Assembly: GCF_012972675.1 (NCBI RefSeq)
Contig: NZ_JABCRE010000002.1
Coordinates: 361,001-425,000 of the forward strand
Direction: 5' to 3'
DNA: 64,000 nucleotides
Source of the DNA: Pontixanthobacter rizhaonensis
GTDB lineage: Bacteria; Pseudomonadota; Alphaproteobacteria; Sphingomonadales; Sphingomonadaceae
The position numbers and the translations under genes are program-made. The notes under the pieces were generated by a model. That model was given only the letters and a program-made list of their open reading frames with translations, was not told where the DNA came from and searched no databases. This document shows, one piece after another, positions 53,030 to 62,653 of this stretch. Numbering within the stretch: position 1 is the first letter of the stretch; every line of letters begins with the position of its first letter.

Positions 53030-54783
53030 ATACGATGGCGGTCAGCACCGCTATGACCAGTGGCAGTGTGCATCTTGTTTCTGCCCGCCAACAATCGCTC
53101 AGCGTCGCTCAATTGCGAGTGCTATGGGTGGCAATTATTTTCGCCATTGTCGCTGCGGCGGCAATTTTGCGGATTGGTTACCTTGGCTTCAGCGACGTGG
53201 GAACGCGTGCGACCTCCTTTGCCGAAGCCTTGCTGCCGCCTCGCGGAGAGCTCACAGATCGTCACGGCGTCCCGCTCGCCCGTGCGTTTCCCGCCTATGC
53301 TTTGTGGTACAATCCCAAAGCGCTTGGCGATCCGGCCGATCCCTTGGTGAAATCCCCGCAAGAAGTTGCACAGCGTTTGGCGCAAATTTTCCCCGGTCTG
53401 GATGTCGACCGCACGGTGCGCAAGCTGGAAGCCGGGCGCGCGACTTATCTGCGCCGCCGCGTGATGCCGGAAGATGCAAACAAGGTGCAATCCATCGGCG
53501 AACTGGCGTTGGAACTGCCTGAGGAAACTGATCGTCACTATCCGCAAGGGTCAATGGGCGCGCATGTTCTGGGTTATGTAAATAATGAAGGCCAGGGCCG
53601 CGTTGGCATGGAGCAAGTGCTGAACGACCGGTTGGTCGATGCGTCGTTACGCGGCGAGCCGGTTCCTCTGTCGATCGATATGCGGGCGCAAGGCGCGTTA
53701 GAAGATGAACTGCGTGCCGGTATGCTGGCCACCAATGCCAAGGGTGCGGCTGGAATTGTTCTTGATGTGGATACGGGCGAGGTAATGGCGCTTGCATCAT
53801 TGCCGGAATTTGACCCCAACAAAGTACGTAGCGAAGATCTTGTTCTTTCCGAAGAGCAAGTGAAGCGCGGCGAAACGCCTGCCAGCTTTAACCGCGTGAC
53901 CAATCAGGTTTATGAACTGGGTTCAACATTCAAGCCGCTGACTGTGGCTGCGGCCATTGATGCCGGGACCGTCCGTGATTTCGGCAGGCGCTACAATGCA
54001 AGGCCGCTTGAAGTGGGTCGGTTTGAAATCACTGATAGCCACTTTCTTGGTAATCATTTGAATGTTCCGGAAACCCTGATCCATTCATCCAACACCGTCA
54101 CTGCGCGGATTGCGGACGAGCTTGGTGCAGAAAAAATGCGCCAAACGATGATCGATTTGGGGATGAGTGAACGCCCTTATATCGAATTGCCCGCACGCGG
54201 ACATCCGATCTGGCCCGGCAATAATTGGCCGCGCCTGCGGAATATGACCGTCAGCTATGGTCACGGTATCGCCGTTACACCGCTGCATCTGGCAAGCGCA
54301 TATGCGGCAATGGTCAATGGCGGTGTTTGGCGTCCGGCTACTCTGCGTAAGGTCGAAGCAGGTGCTGCACCCAAAGGCCGCCGTGTGTTTAAAGCTTCGA
54401 CTTCTTCCCGGATGCGTCAATTGCTGCGGATGATCGCGGTCTATGGGACGGGTAAAAACGCCGACGCCCCGGGCTTCCGCGTGGGCGGTAAAACAGGCAG
54501 CGCGGAAAAGCCGGGCTCAGGCGGCTATCGCAAGACATCGCTGGTTTCGACATTCGCTGCAGCCTTCCCAATGGACAAGCCGCGCTATGTTGTGATTGCG
54601 ATGTTGGATGAACCCAAGGGTACAACAGCAAGCTCTTTCCAACGGACGGCGGCATGGAATGCGGCGCCTATAGTAGGCCGTTTGGTGCCGCGTATCGGCC
54701 CGGTTCTGGGTGTGCGCCCTGATATGTCGCGTGACATTGATATGAGTGATCTAGAGCCACTTCTTCCCGGAGCACGCCGATGA
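53026..54783 (+). CDS. ftsI: Peptidoglycan transpeptidase FtsI (PBP3)
   Basis: Septal class B penicillin-binding protein, 585 residues. Membrane anchor at about 30-50, then the pedestal domain (LPPRGELTDRHGVPLAR) and the transpeptidase domain: active Ser300 in GSTFKP, Ser354-Ser355-Asn356 in HSSNT and Lys489-Thr490-Gly491 in GGKTGSAEK. Overlaps ftsL and murE by ATGA. Confidence 0.97.
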   Translation: MNTMAVSTAMTSGSVHLVSARQQSLSVAQLRVLWVAIIFAIVAAAAILRIGYLGFSDVGTRATSFAEALLPPRGELTDRHGVPLARAFPAYALWYNPKALGDPADPLVKSPQEVAQRLAQIFPGLDVDRTVRKLEAGRATYLRRRVMPEDANKVQSIGELALELPEETDRHYPQGSMGAHVLGYVNNEGQGRVGMEQVLNDRLVDASLRGEPVPLSIDMRAQGALEDELRAGMLATNAKGAAGIVLDVDTGEVMALASLPEFDPNKVRSEDLVLSEEQVKRGETPASFNRVTNQVYELGSTFKPLTVAAAIDAGTVRDFGRRYNARPLEVGRFEITDSHFLGNHLNVPETLIHSSNTVTARIADELGAEKMRQTMIDLGMSERPYIELPARGHPIWPGNNWPRLRNMTVSYGHGIAVTPLHLASAYAAMVNGGVWRPATLRKVEAGAAPKGRRVFKASTSSRMRQLLRMIAVYGTGKNADAPGFRVGGKTGSAEKPGSGGYRKTSLVSTFAAAFPMDKPRYVVIAMLDEPKGTTASSFQRTAAWNAAPIVGRLVPRIGPVLGVRPDMSRDIDMSDLEPLLPGARR

Positions 54784-56273
54784 AGTTGGGCGCTCTTGCT
54801 TCTGCTGCTGGTATCGCAATGCCTGAAGCGTGCGATGCGCTCGTCACCGGTTTCGCGATTGATAATCGTAAGGTTGCCCCCGGGACTGTGTTCGGCGCAT
54901 TCGAGGGTACCCAGGTAAATGGTGAGGATTTCATTCCAGCCGCCATTCAGGCAGGGGCTGTTGCCGTTGTCGCGCGCCCTCAGGCCACGGTGGAAGGTGC
55001 CATTCACATCGTATCGGAAGAACCGCGTCAGACATTTGCGCAGCTGGCGGCGCAGTTCTTCTCTCCTGTGCCAGACAACATCGTGGCGGTGACCGGCACC
55101 AACGGCAAAACATCAACCGCCGAAATGACCCGTCAAATCTGGCGGATGTGCGGACATAGTGCAGCGTCGATTGGGACGCTGGGTGTAACCACGCCTGATG
55201 GATCGGTATCCACTGGCTTGACCACGCCCGACATCGTGACTTTCCTTTCCAATATGAGCGGATTGGCTCGTGAAGGCGTGAGCCATGTCGCTTATGAGGC
55301 ATCCAGCCACGGATTGTCGCAATACCGTAATGAGGGCCTGCACGTTACGGCGGCAGGTTTCACCAATTTCAGCCGCGATCATCTCGACTATCATGAAACG
55401 ATGGAAGAGTATTTTGCGGCCAAGATGCGGCTGTTTGACGAAGTTGTCAGTGACAGCGCAACAGCAGTAGTCTGGACGGGAACTGGCGAGTGGACCGACC
55501 GGGCTATCGACCACGCGCAGCAGCGAAATCTGCGCGTGTTCACGGTGGGCGAGCAGGGGGATAGCGGCCCCAACGGTATCCGTCTGCTCACCCATACGCC
55601 GACCCAATTGGGCCAGGAATTGGAGGTTGAGCATGATGGTAACGTCCGCACAATCACCCTTCCGCTGATCGGTGCGTATCAATCCGCCAACGCTTTGGTT
55701 GCGGCTGGCTTGGCATTGGCAACCGGATGCGACCCGTCTGCGGTGTTCGACGCAGTCTCTCGGTTGCAGCCTGTACGGGGGCGGTTGGAACGGGCAGTGA
55801 TTACCCAAGCAGGCGCTCCGGTATATATTGATTATGCGCATACGCCTGATGCGCTTGAATCCGCGATTTCCGCGCTGAAGCCCCATGTGAAAGGCCGGCT
55901 TATCACAGTGTTCGGCGCTGGCGGTGACCGTGATCAAGGCAAGCGGGCCGAGATGGGCCGGGCGGCAAGCGCCCATTCAGATGTTGTCATTGTTACCGAT
56001 GATAATCCGCGCGGTGAAGATGCCGCTGCCATTCGTGCAGAAATCATGCGCGGCACCACGGGCGCCACCGAAGTTGGCGACCGGCGTGATGCGATCACTG
56101 AAGCCATCACAGCCGCGGCGCGTGATGATATTGTGTTGATAGCTGGCAAGGGCCACGAGCAGGGCCAGATTATCGGTTCCGGAGAAACTATGCGAATTTT
56201 GCCATTTGACGATGTAACTGTCGCGCGTGAATGCGCGGCCAACGTCGGGCCAAAGCTGGAGACGAATTCATGA
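54780..56273 (+). CDS. murE: UDP-MurNAc-L-Ala-D-Glu:meso-DAP ligase
   Basis: Adds the third stem residue, 497 residues. ATP loop VTGTNGKTSTAEM is at about 104-115; FTNFSRDHLDYH and YAHTPDALE are present. DDNPRGEDAAAI contains the DNPR motif linked to meso-diaminopimelate, as expected for a Gram-negative. Overlaps ftsI and murF by 4 bp. Confidence 0.97.
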   Translation: MKLGALASAAGIAMPEACDALVTGFAIDNRKVAPGTVFGAFEGTQVNGEDFIPAAIQAGAVAVVARPQATVEGAIHIVSEEPRQTFAQLAAQFFSPVPDNIVAVTGTNGKTSTAEMTRQIWRMCGHSAASIGTLGVTTPDGSVSTGLTTPDIVTFLSNMSGLAREGVSHVAYEASSHGLSQYRNEGLHVTAAGFTNFSRDHLDYHETMEEYFAAKMRLFDEVVSDSATAVVWTGTGEWTDRAIDHAQQRNLRVFTVGEQGDSGPNGIRLLTHTPTQLGQELEVEHDGNVRTITLPLIGAYQSANALVAAGLALATGCDPSAVFDAVSRLQPVRGRLERAVITQAGAPVYIDYAHTPDALESAISALKPHVKGRLITVFGAGGDRDQGKRAEMGRAASAHSDVVIVTDDNPRGEDAAAIRAEIMRGTTGATEVGDRRDAITEAITAAARDDIVLIAGKGHEQGQIIGSGETMRILPFDDVTVARECAANVGPKLETNS

Positions 56274-57724
56274 ACGCATTGGCAGCTCTTCGTGCGTGGC
56301 CAATAGACCGGCGTGATGCTTTGGGCATGGCGCTGTGGGATGCGGATGCTTTGGCCGTGGCAATGGCTGGCACCGCCAGCGGCGCGTTTCAGGTTTCTGG
56401 TGTTGAAATCGATTCCCGTGATGTCCGTTCAGGCGATTTGTTTTTCGCGTTGAAGGGCGAAACGATGGATGGGCACCGTTTTCTGGATAAGGCGTTTGCC
56501 AATGGCGCGGCTGCTGCGGTTGTCGATCGCCCGGTTGATTATCCGCATATCCTTGTGGCGGACACTAACAAGGCGCTTGAAATGCTGGCTGCTGCTGCGC
56601 GCGATCGCTGCGGTGCGCGCCGGATCGGCGTAACCGGCTCGGTTGGAAAAACGGGTGTTAAAGAAGCCATATTTGCCGCGCTGGACCGGGCCAGCCGGGG
56701 CCATACCCACCGTTCCGTGCGCAGCTATAACAACCATGTTGGTGTCCCGCTGAGTCTGGCAAGAATGCCAGTGCGCAGCCACTATGGTGTGTTCGAGATG
56801 GGCATGAACAATGCCGGAGAAATCTCTGGGCTGACTGCGCAAGTGAAGCCGCATGTGGCAGTGATTACAACAATCGCGCCGGCTCATATTGAAAACCTCG
56901 GCAGTATTGAGGCCATTGCGGATGCGAAGGCGGAAATCTTTGAAGGCGTTATGCCGGGCGGCACCGCCGTTATCCCAGCCGATATTCCGCAATTCGCGCA
57001 GCTGCGTGACGCTGCCAAAGCGCGCGGCGTTTCCATCAAATCCTTCGGCAGAAGCGCTGATGCTGATGTGCGCCTGCTTGATACTATCCCTGCTGCCAAT
57101 GGCGGCGCGTTAGTGACCGCTGATCTGGGTGACAGGCGGCTGTGTTTCACTGTGGCAGAGCCGGGTGAGCATTGGGTCAGTAACGCCCTAGCCGTGATGG
57201 CGGCAGTGCAGGCTGTAGGCGGCGATTTGGGTGCGGCGGGACTGGCTCTTGCGGAAATGGGCGGCCTTAAGGGGCGCGGCGCACGCCATCAGATCGCGGC
57301 ACATAGCGGCAAAGCGCTGATGATTGACGAAAGCTATAATGCGAACCCTGCATCCATGCGGGCCACACTGCGGGCGCTGGGCCAAACGCCTGCCACGCGG
57401 CGGGTTGCCGTGCTTGGTTCGATGAAAGAACTTGGTGATTTTGCACCGCGTTTTCATGGCCAATTGGCAGAGCCTTTGGCCGAAGCCAATGTCGATTATG
57501 CCGTGCTGGTTGGCGATGAAATGAAGGCGCTGGCACAGGACTTGGGGAAAGGCGCAGGCGGGGCGCTTGCAGCCGGACTCAGCTTCGCGCATTGCGAAGG
57601 TCCTGCAGAGGCGATTTCTGCCCTTGAAGAGTTCGGAATTACCGCTGGTGATGCCATTCTGGTCAAGGGCTCGAATTCTGTCGGTTTGGGCAGGTTGGTC
57701 GCGCACTTCACTGCGAGAAGTTAA
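56270..57724 (+). CDS. murF: UDP-MurNAc-tripeptide:D-Ala-D-Ala ligase
   Basis: Completes the pentapeptide, 484 residues. The N-terminal domain VSGVEIDSRDVRSGDLFFALKG (about 46-67), ATP loop GVTGSVGKTGVKE (about 121-133) and SYNANPASMRATL (about 358) are intact. ATG 56270 overlaps the murE stop; 49 bp separate it from mraY. Confidence 0.97.
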   Translation: MNALAALRAWPIDRRDALGMALWDADALAVAMAGTASGAFQVSGVEIDSRDVRSGDLFFALKGETMDGHRFLDKAFANGAAAAVVDRPVDYPHILVADTNKALEMLAAAARDRCGARRIGVTGSVGKTGVKEAIFAALDRASRGHTHRSVRSYNNHVGVPLSLARMPVRSHYGVFEMGMNNAGEISGLTAQVKPHVAVITTIAPAHIENLGSIEAIADAKAEIFEGVMPGGTAVIPADIPQFAQLRDAAKARGVSIKSFGRSADADVRLLDTIPAANGGALVTADLGDRRLCFTVAEPGEHWVSNALAVMAAVQAVGGDLGAAGLALAEMGGLKGRGARHQIAAHSGKALMIDESYNANPASMRATLRALGQTPATRRVAVLGSMKELGDFAPRFHGQLAEPLAEANVDYAVLVGDEMKALAQDLGKGAGGALAAGLSFAHCEGPAEAISALEEFGITAGDAILVKGSNSVGLGRLVAHFTARS

Positions 57725-57773
57725 ACTGCGGTGCGCGCCAAGGTCATACCCAAGGGCGCATAAGGGAAGCTGA

Positions 57774-58844
57774 ATGCTCTATCTGATTGCAGAATGGTTG
57801 AATTTTGAAGGTGTTTTCAACCTGATACGGTACCAGACGTTCCGTTCTGGTGCGACGCTGATCACTGCGTTGATTATCGGGCTGATTATCGGCCCGCGCT
57901 TCATTAACATGCTCCGCGTCCGTCAGGGTAAAGGTCAACCGATCCGTGAAGATGGCCCGCAAAGCCACTTGGCTAAGCGCGGCACGCCGACAATGGGCGG
58001 ATTGATGATTATCATTGCCCTGATGCTGGCGATGCTGCTGTGGATGGATTTACGCAATCCGTTTGTCTGGGCGTGTATGGCTGTGACCGCTGGCTTTGGC
58101 TTGATCGGCTTCCTTGATGACTATGACAAAGTGTCCAAAGGCAGCCACAAAGGCGTGTCAGGCAAAGTCCGCCTGCTGATGGAATTCGTGGTGGCGGGCA
58201 TCGCTTCCTATATCATTGTTAGTCAGATCAATACCAATCTGTATGTACCGTTCTTGTCGGATGTCTCGATTCCGCTGGGGCCGTTTTACTATGTCTTTGC
58301 GGCTGTTGTCATCGTTGGCGCGGGTAATGCTGTAAACCTGACAGACGGGCTCGACGGCTTGGCCACGATGCCGGTGATCATCGCTGCCGGTACCTTCGCA
58401 ATTATTGCCTATCTTGTTGGCCGTGCCGATTTTTCCGAATATCTCGGTATTCCCCACGTTCCTGGCGCAGGTGAACTGGCGATCCTGTGTTCAGCCATCA
58501 TGGGTGCGGGTCTTGCGTTCCTATGGTTCAACGCCCCGCCAGCAGCCGTGTTTATGGGCGATACTGGCAGCTTGGCTTTGGGCGGCGCGCTGGGCGCGAT
58601 TGCTGTCGCATCGCATCACGAAATTGTGTTGGCGATTGTCGGCGGCCTGTTTGTGATGGAAGCCTTGTCTGTCATCATCCAAGTGTTCTGGTTCAAGCGG
58701 ACTGGCAAACGCGTGTTTCGCATGGCGCCGATCCACCATCATTTTGAACAAAAGGGCTGGGCGGAATCGACGGTGGTGATCCGGTTCTGGATTGTATCGA
58801 TTGTTCTGGCTTTGGCGGGGTTGGCAACGCTGAAGCTAAGATGA
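57774..58844 (+). CDS. mraY: Phospho-N-acetylmuramoyl-pentapeptide transferase
   Basis: Inner-membrane enzyme making lipid I, 356 residues, about ten membrane helices. Catalytic regions [18 protein letters not shown] (Asp pair), [10 protein letters not shown] and [11 protein letters not shown] are all visible. Seven bases before murD. Confidence 0.97.
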   Translation: MLYLIAEWLNFEGVFNLIRYQTFRSGATLITALIIGLIIGPRFINMLRVRQGKGQPIREDGPQSHLAKRGTPTMGGLMIIIALMLAMLLWMDLRNPFVWACMAVTAGFGLIGFLDDYDKVSKGSHKGVSGKVRLLMEFVVAGIASYIIVSQINTNLYVPFLSDVSIPLGPFYYVFAAVVIVGAGNAVNLTDGLDGLATMPVIIAAGTFAIIAYLVGRADFSEYLGIPHVPGAGELAILCSAIMGAGLAFLWFNAPPAAVFMGDTGSLALGGALGAIAVASHHEIVLAIVGGLFVMEALSVIIQVFWFKRTGKRVFRMAPIHHHFEQKGWAESTVVIRFWIVSIVLALAGLATLKLR

Positions 58845-58851
58845 GCCAGAC

Positions 58852-60192
58852 GTGATCACCTCTGATGCCTTCCGCGGCAAACGATATGCCATTCTGGGTC
58901 TGGCCCGATCGGGCCTTGCGGCGGCTGAAGCCCTGCTGGCGAGCGGCGCTGAGGTAACAGCCTGGGACCGGCAAGATGTGGCGCGCGCCGCATTGGAAGG
59001 GCGCGCTGAATTGGTCGATCCGTTGGACATTGATCTGACCGGCTATGACGGCGTTGTTGTGTCACCCGGTGTGCCGTTGAACACACATCCAATCGCAGAA
59101 CACGCCGCCAAGTTTGGCGTGCCCGTAATTGGCGATATTGAATTATTCGCCTTGGCGCGTGGCAGCTTGCCGCAGCACAAGGTCGTGGGAATTACAGGCA
59201 CTAATGGCAAATCCACCACCACCGCTCTGATCGCCCATGTGTTGGAACAGGCCGGGCTTCCCGTGCGGATGGGCGGCAATATCGGCGTGCCAATTTTGGG
59301 TGAAGATCCGCTGCCTGCGGGCGGTGTTTATGTGCTGGAGCTATCCAGCTATCAGATTGACCTGACCCGCAGCCTTGATTGCGAAGTGGCGATTTTGCTC
59401 AATATTACACCCGATCATCTCGATCGGTATGATGGGTTCGCGGCCTATGCGGCATCCAAAGGCAGGCTGCTAAAGATGCAGTCGGAAGATAGCCAGGCTG
59501 TGGTTTCCGCCTCGACCGAAGCAGGCGCAGATCAAGCAAGCGGCCTCAACCAGTTCGTGGCTTTTGTTGATGCTGAAAGCCGTCCTGAAGATCAAAGCCA
59601 ATGGCCCTCGCTACAGGGGCCGCACAATCTAGAGAATTTGCAATGCGCCCGTGTTGCTTGCGAAATGCTGGGGGTTTCTGGTCCCGATATTGAGAGCGGG
59701 ATGCGCAGTTTCCGCGGGCTTCCGCACCGCATGGAATTCGTGTGCGAGCATCGCGGGGTTTTGTTTATCAACGATAGCAAGGCGACCAATCAGGCCTCCG
59801 CTGCCCCGGCGCTGGCAGCTTATCCGCTATCCCCCAACCCGCGCATCCATTGGATTGTCGGGGGGCTGGCTAAGGAAGACGGCTTAGGGGAATGTGAGCA
59901 ATATCTCCCGAATATAGCCGCCGCTTATACCATCGGTGATGCTGGCCCGCGCTTTGCGGAACTTCTGGAAGGTCAGGTAAACGTGCATCGTTCCGAGCTT
60001 TTGTGCGAAGCTGTTAAGCAGGCCGTTGCCCAAGCGGTGCCGGGTGATGTGGTGTTGCTATCACCGGCTTGTGCGAGCTTTGACCAGTTTCGTGATTACG
60101 AAACGCGCGGCGAGCACTTCCGCCAGATCGTGAATGCGCTCACTGCTGATCAATCCGGGGACAGTAACGCTACGGGGATGGATGGCCGATGA
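58852..60192 (+). CDS. murD: UDP-MurNAc-L-Ala:D-Glu ligase
   Basis: Adds D-glutamate, 446 residues, GTG start at 58852. N-terminal AILGLARSGLAAAEAL, ATP loop GITGTNGKSTTTALI (about 112-126), ITPDHLDRY and INDSKATNQASAAPAL are intact, as is LLSPACASFDQF. Overlaps ftsW by ATGA. Confidence 0.97.
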   Translation: MITSDAFRGKRYAILGLARSGLAAAEALLASGAEVTAWDRQDVARAALEGRAELVDPLDIDLTGYDGVVVSPGVPLNTHPIAEHAAKFGVPVIGDIELFALARGSLPQHKVVGITGTNGKSTTTALIAHVLEQAGLPVRMGGNIGVPILGEDPLPAGGVYVLELSSYQIDLTRSLDCEVAILLNITPDHLDRYDGFAAYAASKGRLLKMQSEDSQAVVSASTEAGADQASGLNQFVAFVDAESRPEDQSQWPSLQGPHNLENLQCARVACEMLGVSGPDIESGMRSFRGLPHRMEFVCEHRGVLFINDSKATNQASAAPALAAYPLSPNPRIHWIVGGLAKEDGLGECEQYLPNIAAAYTIGDAGPRFAELLEGQVNVHRSELLCEAVKQAVAQAVPGDVVLLSPACASFDQFRDYETRGEHFRQIVNALTADQSGDSNATGMDGR

Positions 60193-61445
60193 GCACGACA
60201 CAGCCCTATATCCCGCGCAGCGGTGATCACGCGATGGCGACCGAGCGTTTTCAAAGCTCCAAGCGTGCTGAATTACGCATTTGGTGGCGGGAGATTGACC
60301 GGGTTCTGCTGTTTTTAATTTTGGGACTGATGGCCATCGGAACGGCTGCCGTATTTGCGGCTTCACCGGCCAGCGCCGACCGTCTATCAACCGATGAAGT
60401 CCAATTGCCTGAACTTTACTTTTATTGGGCGCATCTGCGGTGGCAGATCATCAGTTTGGGGGTGCTGATTGCCGCCTCTATGCTCTCGCAAGAGAATGCG
60501 CGGCGCATCGGCGTGCTGATCGCAGCGGGCATGATCTTCTGTTTGTTGCTGGTTCCGCTCATTGGTTACGAAGTAAATGGTGCCAAACGTTGGCTCAACT
60601 TTGGTATGCGGTTTCAGCCGTCTGAATTCCTGAAGCCCGGTTTCGCGATTGCGCTCGCGTGGATTTTATCGTGGCGATTGAAAGATCCGCATTTGCCTGT
60701 GCTGACGGTTGTTACGCTTATTATGGGCATGGTAGCCGCGCTGATGATGATGCAGCCCAATCTGGGAGCAACATTGCTGTTTTGCGGCGTGTGGTTCGTT
60801 TTGGTGCTGCTGTCGGGTGTGCCGGTAAAACGGCTTGCAATGCTTATCGGCGGAGCGATGGCTCTGCTTACAGCAACCTATTTTCTGTATGATAATGCGC
60901 GCAACCGGATCGACGCATTTTTGGGCGGTGGTACAGCGTTCGACCAAGTTGATTTGGCCCAGCGGACTTTGCTTGCCGGCGGTTGGACCGGTAGCGGCAT
61001 TTGGCTGGGTGTACGCAAGAACAACCTGCCGGAAGCGCATACTGACTATATTTTCTCTGTGATCGGGGAAGAGTTTGGCCTGATCGCCTGCGCGATTATC
61101 GTGGCGCTCTATCTTGCGATCATAGTGCGGGTGCTGATGCGCCTTGCCAATGAAGACAATTTGTTCACTCTGCTGGCCGGGGCCGGATTGGTCACGCAAA
61201 TTGGCGGGCAAGCCTTCATCAACATTCTGGTGAACTTGCAGCTGTTCCCGTCAAAAGGCATGACATTGCCCTTGGTATCCTATGGCGGTTCGTCCACCAT
61301 CGCGGTGTGTTTGACAGTCGGCTTGTTGCTGGCGATCACGCGGCGTAATCCATATTTGAAACGGCAGTCTCCGGGTCTGCGGACTATTCTGGCTGACCAA
61401 GTACCCAGTTTTGGCGGGAATGACCGCGAGAGGAATAGCCCATGA
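60189..61445 (+). CDS. ftsW: Septal glycosyltransferase FtsW
   Basis: SEDS-family peptidoglycan polymerase that works with FtsI, 418 residues with about ten membrane helices. GAKRWLNFGMRFQPSEFLKP (about 118-137), the EAHTDYIFSVIGEEFGL segment and MTLPLVSYGGSSTIA (about 358) are family signatures. Overlaps murD and murG by 4 bp. Confidence 0.97.
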   Translation: MSTTQPYIPRSGDHAMATERFQSSKRAELRIWWREIDRVLLFLILGLMAIGTAAVFAASPASADRLSTDEVQLPELYFYWAHLRWQIISLGVLIAASMLSQENARRIGVLIAAGMIFCLLLVPLIGYEVNGAKRWLNFGMRFQPSEFLKPGFAIALAWILSWRLKDPHLPVLTVVTLIMGMVAALMMMQPNLGATLLFCGVWFVLVLLSGVPVKRLAMLIGGAMALLTATYFLYDNARNRIDAFLGGGTAFDQVDLAQRTLLAGGWTGSGIWLGVRKNNLPEAHTDYIFSVIGEEFGLIACAIIVALYLAIIVRVLMRLANEDNLFTLLAGAGLVTQIGGQAFINILVNLQLFPSKGMTLPLVSYGGSSTIAVCLTVGLLLAITRRNPYLKRQSPGLRTILADQVPSFGGNDRERNSP

Positions 61446-62653
61446 GCGGCGCAAGCAAACACTTCGTTCTCGCAGCCGGCGGTACTGGCGGGCATCTTAT
61501 CCCGGCATTTGCTCTGGCGATTGAGCTCGACCGCCGGGGCCATCATGTTGCGTTGATCACGGATGAGCGCGGGGCCAATATTCCCGGCAAGCCAGACTTT
61601 CTTCCGGCGCATATTCTACCCGCGGGGCGGATTACCAAAAATCCGCTAAGCTGGGTGCCCGGCCTGCGTTCAATTATGGAGGGGCGGCGTATGGCGCTCC
61701 GCTTGTTTGAAAGTTTTGAACCCAGTGCAGTGATTGGCTTTGGCGGTTATCCCGCTGCGCCGGCATTGTTGGCTTCGACTTCGGCAGATATTCCGAGCTT
61801 GGTGCACGAACAGAATGCTGTTCTGGGCCGGGTCAATCGCTTGCTTGCTGGCCGTGTTCAGGCAATTGCAACTGCGTTCCCGGGGGTTAAGCGGCTGAAA
61901 GCCAAATATGCCGACAAGGTGCATCTGGTGGGCAACCCTGTCCGGCCAGAACTGTTGCAACTGCGTGATGAACCGTTTCCCGCCTTCACTGATGATGGCT
62001 TGTTACGCGTATTGGTGACAGGCGGAAGCCAAGGGGCGAATATCCTGTCCGAAATCGTCCCGGATGGTCTTGCGATGTTGCAACCTGCCTTGCGGTCCCG
62101 CTTGCAAGTCACGCAGCAATGCCGTGCTGAAGATTTGGATGCAGTACGCGAACGATATCGCGCTCACGATATCCCTGCCGAGCTTGGCACCTATTTTGAA
62201 GATATGGCCGCGCGATTGGCAGACGCCCATCTGTTTATCGGGCGCGCCGGTGCGTCCACCATTGCAGAGTTAACTGCCGTGGGCCGTCCGGCAATCTTGG
62301 TGCCGCTGCCAATCGCGACGGATGATCATCAAACCGACAACACCCGTGAAGTTGTCAAAGCGGGTGGGGCCAGGGCGATCAAACAACCCCGCTTTACTGC
62401 GAAGGAACTGGCCAAGCAGATTCAGGCAATGGCGCAGCGGCCAGAGACTTTGGCCACGGCAGCACATGGCGCGTGGAATTGTGGCCGGCCCGATGCGGTG
62501 AAAGATTTGGCTGACTTGATCGAGAGTGCTGGCGGGGCGGATTTGATGGATGTCATTCGTGTGGACGGCAAACACAGGCAAGGGGCAGCCCAAAGCGTCA
62601 AGCCTGCATCCTCTGCAGCCAAAGATGTATCAGCAAAGGTTGGATCAGAATGA
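61442..62653 (+). CDS. murG: UDP-GlcNAc transferase MurG
   Basis: Makes lipid II on the inner face of the membrane, 403 residues. [14 protein letters not shown] (about 13-26), [25 protein letters not shown] and [13 protein letters not shown] (about 264) are intact. A roughly 35-residue Ala/Ser/Lys tail extends beyond the usual end. Overlaps murC by ATGA. Confidence 0.97.
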   Translation: MSGASKHFVLAAGGTGGHLIPAFALAIELDRRGHHVALITDERGANIPGKPDFLPAHILPAGRITKNPLSWVPGLRSIMEGRRMALRLFESFEPSAVIGFGGYPAAPALLASTSADIPSLVHEQNAVLGRVNRLLAGRVQAIATAFPGVKRLKAKYADKVHLVGNPVRPELLQLRDEPFPAFTDDGLLRVLVTGGSQGANILSEIVPDGLAMLQPALRSRLQVTQQCRAEDLDAVRERYRAHDIPAELGTYFEDMAARLADAHLFIGRAGASTIAELTAVGRPAILVPLPIATDDHQTDNTREVVKAGGARAIKQPRFTAKELAKQIQAMAQRPETLATAAHGAWNCGRPDAVKDLADLIESAGGADLMDVIRVDGKHRQGAAQSVKPASSAAKDVSAKVGSE